A stretch of DNA of 27,587 nt from Candidatus Woesearchaeota archaeon (lineage in GTDB: Archaea > Nanobdellota > Nanobdellia > Woesearchaeales > WJKL01). Shown one piece after another: positions 23,686 through 27,587 of the stretch. Where the stretch lies: assembly GCA_019322815.1 (NCBI GenBank), contig JAHWIB010000016.1, forward strand, positions 1 through 27,587. The letters are read 5' to 3'. The notes beneath the pieces were generated by a model, which ran no database searches, was not told the origin of the DNA, and was given only the letters and a program-made list of their open reading frames with translations. Positions within the stretch are counted from its first letter, which is position 1; every line of letters begins with the position of its first letter. A program made the translations under genes and the position numbers.

Positions 23686-25218
23686 ATGATTGAATCTAAG
23701 AAAGAGTTAATCTCAGAAAAAGAATGGATCAAACATATTGATAGTTTAAAGACCAATAAAAAATCAAACAAAGAAGAATTGAAAAAACAAATAGTTAATG
23801 CAGTTAAAAAAAGAATTCCTAAATCAAGATTTGGAATATTCTTCTCTGGAGGCATTGATTCAGGCTTGATTGCTTTTATCTGCAAGCAGGCAAAAGCTGA
23901 TTTTATTTGCTATGCAGTTGGATTAGAGAATGCAGCTGATATAGAAGCAGCTAAAAAAGCAGCAAAATTACTAAATGTAAATTTAAAATTCAAAATTTTC
24001 ACTTTAAAAGAAGTAGAAAAGATAATAAAATTAGCAACTGAAATAGTAGGTCCAGATGTAATGAAAGTTGGTGTTGGTTCTGTTGTTTATGCAGCTGCAA
24101 TGCTTGCTAAAAAAGACAAAATAAGTATATTTTTCTCTGGATTAGGCTCAGAAGAAATCTTTGCAGGATATGAAAGGCATATTGCAGCTAAAGAAATAAA
24201 TAAAGAATGCTGGAAAGGATTAAAAGATATGTATCAAAGGGATATTCTAAGAGATTTTGCTGTTTCTGATAAATTAAAAATAAATATTTTAACCCCTTTC
24301 TTAGATTCTGATTTGATTAGAACAGCAATGCAGATTCCAGGCAAGGAAAAAATAAACAAGCAGTATAAAAAATTAATTCTAAGGAAGGTTTCTGAAGAAT
24401 TAGGGCTGCCAAAGGAGATTACCTGGAGAAAAAAGAAAGCAGCCCAGTATGGAAGCAAATTTGACAGGGCAATTCTAAGATTAGCAAGAAAACAGAAATT
24501 AAAATACAAAAAGGAATATTTAGCTCAATTTTTTCCATTAGCTGCATTAATAAGTTCTGGAAAAGACAGTGTTTATGCAATGTATAAGATGATAAAACAA
24601 GGCTATAAGATTGCCTGCTTGATTTCAATTAAAAGCATTAACCCAGATTCTTTTATGTTTCATACTTCTGGAATAGAAATGGTTAAACTGCAGTCAGAAT
24701 CATTCAATATTCCACTTATAGAGCAGACAACAAAAGGAGAAAAAGAGATTGAATTAGAGGATTTGAAAAAAGCAGTTGAAAGAGCAAAGAAAAAATATAA
24801 TATAAAAGGAATAACAACAGGAGCATTATTTTCAAATTATCAGAGGGAAAGAATTGAAAAGATTGCAGATGAATTAGGATTAAAAGTTTTTTCTCCATTA
24901 TGGCATATGAACCAGGAAACTTTATTGAGGGAGATATTAAACAATGGATTTAAATTTATAATTACTAAAATCGCAGCAGAAGGATTAGATAAATCCTGGC
25001 TAGGAAAAGAGATTACTGAAAAAGATATTGATAAATTAGTTCAATTAAATAAAAAAATAGGATTTAACATTGCTTTTGAAGGAGGTGAAGCAGAAACTCT
25101 TATGATTTCTGGACCAATTTTCAATAAAAAAATCAAGATAGAGAAATCAGAATTAAAGATAGAATCAAAGATAGTTGGTGAATTATTGATTAAGAAAGTA
25201 AAATTAGCTGAAAAATAA
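23686..25218 (+). CDS. Fusion of asparagine-synthetase-type ATP-pyrophosphatase domain and Dph6 diphthine-ammonia ligase
   Basis: This 510-aa protein has two PP-loop domains. Residues about 1-275 match the synthetase half of AsnB (SGGIDS 54-59; SGLGSEEIFAGYERH near 150; LTPFLDSDLI; LPKEITWRKKKAAQYGS) without the N-terminal glutaminase domain. Residues about 284-510 match Dph6 (ISSGKDSVYAMYKM 289-302; HTSGIEMVKLQSESFNIPL; GITTGALFSNYQRERIE; FEGGEAETLMISGP), which amidates diphthine on EF-2 in the last step of diphthamide synthesis. Archaeal Dph6 is normally about 225 aa alone. The join may add a second amidation substrate or act as a regulatory half (inference). It is leaderless by TATA spacing. 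Confidence 0.87.
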   Translation: MIESKKELISEKEWIKHIDSLKTNKKSNKEELKKQIVNAVKKRIPKSRFGIFFSGGIDSGLIAFICKQAKADFICYAVGLENAADIEAAKKAAKLLNVNLKFKIFTLKEVEKIIKLATEIVGPDVMKVGVGSVVYAAAMLAKKDKISIFFSGLGSEEIFAGYERHIAAKEINKECWKGLKDMYQRDILRDFAVSDKLKINILTPFLDSDLIRTAMQIPGKEKINKQYKKLILRKVSEELGLPKEITWRKKKAAQYGSKFDRAILRLARKQKLKYKKEYLAQFFPLAALISSGKDSVYAMYKMIKQGYKIACLISIKSINPDSFMFHTSGIEMVKLQSESFNIPLIEQTTKGEKEIELEDLKKAVERAKKKYNIKGITTGALFSNYQRERIEKIADELGLKVFSPLWHMNQETLLREILNNGFKFIITKIAAEGLDKSWLGKEITEKDIDKLVQLNKKIGFNIAFEGGEAETLMISGPIFNKKIKIEKSELKIESKIVGELLIKKVKLAEK

Positions 25219-25302
25219 TTGATAAAGTGCAGTAGTTGCTGCAAATCCAGTAGCAATTCCTAAACCTAATTTGGTCCATCCTTTTATTCTTTCTTTTGGC
25301 AT
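25204..25302 (-). CDS. Small single-pass membrane peptide (32 aa)
   Basis: This short frame encodes MPKERIKGWTKLGLG followed by IATGFAATTALYQLFFS, that is, a positively charged start and one hydrophobic helix. It starts 2 nt after the stop of the 351-aa gene, so it would be translated by reinitiation or coupling. Its end overlaps the 3' end of the convergent AsnB-Dph6 gene by 15 nt. The charge pattern predicts an inserted helix with the N-terminus in the cytosol. It is short, so it could be chance, but position and composition favour a real gene. Confidence 0.5.
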   Translation of the reverse strand: MPKERIKGWTKLGLGIATGFAATTALYQLFFS

Positions 25303-25304
25303 TT

Positions 25305-26360
25305 TTATTCATCTTGTTCTTCATCTTTTTTTTCTTCAGAACTTCTTTCTTCTATCGCTTTTCTTGCTCTCTCTCCTAATACAGTCGCATTTTGACTAAT
25401 AGCAGTTAATTCTTGAGTCATTTGATCTTTTCTAGCTTGATCCATCTGCATTTGCTGTATCCATCTCATAACAGATTCTCCTTGCGCTATAATCCTAAAC
25501 TCACGTTCATAACTGTCTATTGTTAAATCAGTTATTCTTGCATTTCTCATTAACTCTTCAACATCTTGAGATGCATATTCAATACCTAATTGGTCTGCTG
25601 CATCTTTCATTAAGTCTAATATTCTTTCGTTTGTAAGCCTGCTGTGACTAGAACTTAAATAAATCTCATAAGTTTTTCTTTCTAATGCTCTCTTTAACCA
25701 ATGAGGATGATCTTGGTGAGTAGGATCATCTTGAACAAGATCTGGATAAAATTCTTTTATTTTAGTTCTTGCAGCTGATTGGTCTCTGTTACTACTTAAT
25801 CCTTCAAAATCTGCTGCCCATCTGTATACATAAGCATCCATGACTATTCTATTTTCATCTATTATTCTCATCATGTCCAGCATTTTTGATCTAAATTGAT
25901 TACATAATTCTTTGTTATCTTGAGTTCTTTGCCATGCCTCTGATTCAACAAGTGTTTTATCAAACATATCTATTGCAACATTTCTTTTAGTAAAACCTAT
26001 TTCATATTCTTCTAAAAATTCAGAAAATTCATCTGTATCAATATCTCCATTTTCATATTGTTCATATTTTTCTTGTAATCCTTTATATCTATCTCTAATA
26101 TATCCAAACGTACCTAACAAAGAATTTAATATATTTCCAGGCATTATCATTTGCTGTTGGTAAGCCTTTGTTACTAAATGATCTAATTCACTACATTGAT
26201 CTTGAAGTTTCTTATTTGCATAATCCATTCTATTTTCTTCTTCTCCAATATTCATAAAAGCACCCATTGCTTTTTTAATTTCTTCATCGCTATATGGTCC
26301 TAATATTTTATAAACTGCTTTAGTTTTCTTAGAATTATCATTAGGTCTTTCTTCTGGCAT
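25305..26360 (-). CDS. Acidic helical protein of unknown function (351 aa)
   Basis: This soluble protein is almost wholly helical with long charged, Gln-rich stretches (LQDQCSELDHLVTKAYQQQM, RDRYKGLQEKYEQYENG, SVMRWIQQMQMDQARKDQ) and an acidic tail (RSSEEKKDEEQDE). No signal, membrane segment or known motif is recognised. It starts 11 nt after the tfb stop on the same strand without a clear Shine-Dalgarno site, and is probably co-transcribed with tfb. A 32-aa membrane peptide gene follows after 2 nt. Confidence 0.7.
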   Translation of the reverse strand: MPEERPNDNSKKTKAVYKILGPYSDEEIKKAMGAFMNIGEEENRMDYANKKLQDQCSELDHLVTKAYQQQMIMPGNILNSLLGTFGYIRDRYKGLQEKYEQYENGDIDTDEFSEFLEEYEIGFTKRNVAIDMFDKTLVESEAWQRTQDNKELCNQFRSKMLDMMRIIDENRIVMDAYVYRWAADFEGLSSNRDQSAARTKIKEFYPDLVQDDPTHQDHPHWLKRALERKTYEIYLSSSHSRLTNERILDLMKDAADQLGIEYASQDVEELMRNARITDLTIDSYEREFRIIAQGESVMRWIQQMQMDQARKDQMTQELTAISQNATVLGERARKAIEERSSEEKKDEEQDE

Positions 26361-26371
26361 TTTCTAAGGAT

Positions 26372-27280
26372 TTATCTTTTATTTTTTAATTCTTTCTTCT
26401 TGATGTTTAATGCATCAAGCATTTCCTTGCATCTGTTTCTTAAAGTTGTTTCTGTAATTCCAGAGACTTTTGCTATCTTAGTCTGTGTAACTTTTGTTTT
26501 GTTCAATAAAGAAGTAATATAAAGGCTTACTGCAGCCAAGCTTGTTGGATTTTTGCCTGAATTTAAGCCCATCTTCTGAATCTTCTCAATCATCTTTACT
26601 GTTTTAGTCTGGACATCAGGTCCTAATCCAAGTTCAGATGCAAATCTTCCGACAAAATCAATAGGGCTTGTTGGCATTAATTTCATATCTAATTTTCTTA
26701 GAAGTAATTTGTATGTTTTTGCAATAACATGCTTGTCTAATTTAGTTGCTTCAGCAACCTCATTTAATGTTTTTGGCATATCCTGCATTTTTGCAGCAAC
26801 ATAAACACAAGCAGCGATTAATTTTTCAGTGCTTCTTGCTCTTGTTATGCCTTTTTCAGCAGCCATCCTGTATAATCTAGCTGCTTCTTTTTCTACTCTG
26901 TCAGGTATATTTAAGTATCCAGAAATTATCTTTAATTGTCCTAAACCATTGTTTAAATTTTGCTCTAAAGCAGAGCTTGTCCATCTGTTCTTTTTTCTGA
27001 TTCTCCTCATCATTAACTGCGTCTTTTTAGGCAGTCTAGAAAGATCAACATGATTTCCAACTTCTGTTATTAGATTATTAGCAACTCTTGGATCAAATGG
27101 CGCTCCAGATCTTGACTTCTTTTCCATATCTTCAGAATCAAGAACTCTGTCTTTTCCAAAATCCATAAGAGCATCTTCAATTACATAGCCGCATAATTTG
27201 CAAATTATCTCTCCTTTTTCTCTATTAACAAAAAGCTTGTTTCTTCCGCATTCAGGACATTTGTTTACAGATTCTATCAT
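26372..27280 (-). CDS. tfb: Transcription factor B (TFIIB homologue)
   Basis: TFB is the archaeal general transcription factor that joins TBP-TATA complexes and RNA polymerase. The 302-aa protein is complete. The zinc ribbon has Cys8, 11, 27 and 30. The B-reader/linker (SGAPFDPRV ... RRIRKKNRWTSSALEQNL) is followed by two cyclin folds (about 105-200 and 205-295), with ARSTEKLIAACVYVAAKM and NPTSLAAVSLYITSLL as the repeat cores. The helix-turn-helix TKIAKVSGITETTLRNR would read the BRE. AGGTGATC, a perfect Shine-Dalgarno match, precedes the ATG. The promoter at 27351-27367 gives a leader of about 48 nt. It is the first gene of the tfb operon. Confidence 0.96.
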   Translation of the reverse strand: MIESVNKCPECGRNKLFVNREKGEIICKLCGYVIEDALMDFGKDRVLDSEDMEKKSRSGAPFDPRVANNLITEVGNHVDLSRLPKKTQLMMRRIRKKNRWTSSALEQNLNNGLGQLKIISGYLNIPDRVEKEAARLYRMAAEKGITRARSTEKLIAACVYVAAKMQDMPKTLNEVAEATKLDKHVIAKTYKLLLRKLDMKLMPTSPIDFVGRFASELGLGPDVQTKTVKMIEKIQKMGLNSGKNPTSLAAVSLYITSLLNKTKVTQTKIAKVSGITETTLRNRCKEMLDALNIKKKELKNKR

Positions 27281-27350
27281 TTTAGATCACCTTGGATAAT
27301 ATTAACTACTTTAAAATCGTAAATATATATAATTTAGTAAAACTCTTTCC

Positions 27351-27367
27351 TTTATAAATCTTTCGGT
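27351..27367 (-). promoter_or_regulatory. BRE/TATA promoter of tfb
   Basis: On the minus strand ACCGAAAGA is followed by TTTATAAA (27351-27358). The predicted start is near 27328, about 48 nt before the ATG, consistent with the strong ribosome binding site of tfb. Confidence 0.65.
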
Positions 27368-27388
27368 TTTTATACTACTCTCAAATAG

Positions 27389-27408
27389 TAAAATAAGGCC
27401 TTATTTTA
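27389..27408. repeat. Perfect 20-bp palindrome upstream of tfb
   Basis: TAAAATAAGG-CCTTATTTTA is an exact palindrome centred between 27398 and 27399. It lies about 30 bp upstream of the tfb TATA box, outside any gene, and is a candidate operator for a dimeric regulator. Confidence 0.65.
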
Positions 27409-27435
27409 TTTAAATCATTTAAAAATCTTTTTCAG

Positions 27436-27490
27436 CAAAAATTTGCTAAAATAGTGCTAAAACGTCTCAAATGCCTGAATTCAAGCATTT
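27436..27490. repeat. Further inverted repeats in the tfb upstream region
   Basis: AGCAAA-AA-TTTGCT forms a short hairpin starting near 27434. Arms AAATGC (27469-27474) and GCATTT (27485-27490) enclose TGAATTCA with one mismatched pair, a 22-bp near-palindrome. No gene is seen in 27281-27582, so this 300-bp stretch is purely regulatory in appearance. Confidence 0.5.
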
Positions 27491-27524
27491 CATATACCTG
27501 AAACCGCATGAATCAGAGCCTATG

Positions 27525-27571
27525 ATACTACTCATAAGTAATGAAAAAACGAAAGGTTTAAATAGTAGTAT
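27525..27571 (+). promoter_or_regulatory. BRE/TATA promoter for a rightward gene at the window edge
   Basis: CGAAAGG followed by TTTAAATA (27557-27564) is a strong archaeal promoter. ATACTACT (27525-27532) and AGTAGTAT (27564-27571) are exact inverted octamers around it. The predicted transcript start is about 27583-27587. Confidence 0.65.
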
Positions 27572-27582
27572 TACGTTTTCAT

Positions 27583-27587
27583 ATGTT
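27583..27587 (+). CDS. Start of a leaderless gene cut by the window end
   Basis: An ATG at 27583 lies about 23-26 bp from the TATA box at 27557-27564, the spacing seen for the other leaderless genes in this window. Only five bases are inside the window, so nothing can be said of the product. Confidence 0.35.

Noticed and set aside
1..27587. tRNA or rRNA genes
   Set aside because: I saw no cloverleaf with a T-arm GTTCRA motif nor any rRNA-like GC-rich block. A tRNA scan would settle it.

Overview
The window is AT-rich archaeal DNA, most likely from a DPANN lineage such as Woesearchaeota or Pacearchaeota (inference from gene content and style). Direct archaeal marks are a complete transcription factor B gene at the right, an archaeal-type NMN adenylyltransferase, a diphthamide synthesis domain (Dph6), BRE/TATA promoters placed about 26 bp before start codons, and ribosome binding sites such as AGGTGATC that match an archaeal 16S 3' end. 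A full bacterial-type GrpE-DnaK-DnaJ system is also present, as in many mesophilic archaea.

Left part (1-10065). Two small STAS-domain proteins and a winged-helix regulator read leftward. Divergent from the regulator, across a perfect 13-bp inverted repeat that contains both TATA boxes, runs a rightward array of thirteen closely packed genes: grpE, a Cys-cluster YkgJ-like protein, a metallo-beta-lactamase-fold hydrolase, a GNAT acetyltransferase, a DUF3467 protein, dnaK, a 94-aa unknown, a HAD phosphatase, a histidine phosphatase with a changed RHG motif, two Isf-type iron-sulfur flavoproteins, an HD-domain nucleotidase and dnaJ. The chaperone genes keep the order grpE-dnaK-dnaJ but are interleaved with metal, redox and nucleotide 'housecleaning' enzymes. 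This suggests a stress regulon under the divergent regulator (inference).

Middle part (10062-19067). The last 56 bp of dnaJ (10006-10061) are repeated exactly at 19012-19067. The 9-kb block between the copies holds only secreted or surface genes: a 1387-aa beta-helix/GLUG/MopE-repeat protein, and, convergent to it, a two-gene operon of a 1170-aa membrane-anchored papain-like protease and a 205-aa protein that looks like an outer-membrane beta-barrel. I read this as an island inserted at the 3' end of dnaJ, with a rebuilt gene end on one side and a displaced end on the other. No integrase is visible. This is the most striking feature of the window.

Right part (19068-27587). A small unknown gene is followed by a leaderless 696-aa protein with a DUF2325-like C-terminus. 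Next come a leftward nadE-nadM operon for the last two steps of NAD synthesis, and an unknown 271-aa gene that is divergent, through a mirrored promoter, from a fusion of an asparagine-synthetase-type ATPase domain with Dph6. The leftward operon tfb - 351-aa helical protein - 32-aa membrane peptide follows. The last 300 bp hold several palindromes and a promoter for a rightward gene that starts at the window edge.

Across the window, most promoter-proximal genes have a TATA box spaced for leaderless mRNA, while many downstream genes have Shine-Dalgarno sites or stop/start overlaps. Exceptions are grpE, tfb and the 1387-aa gene, which have leaders and strong Shine-Dalgarno sites.
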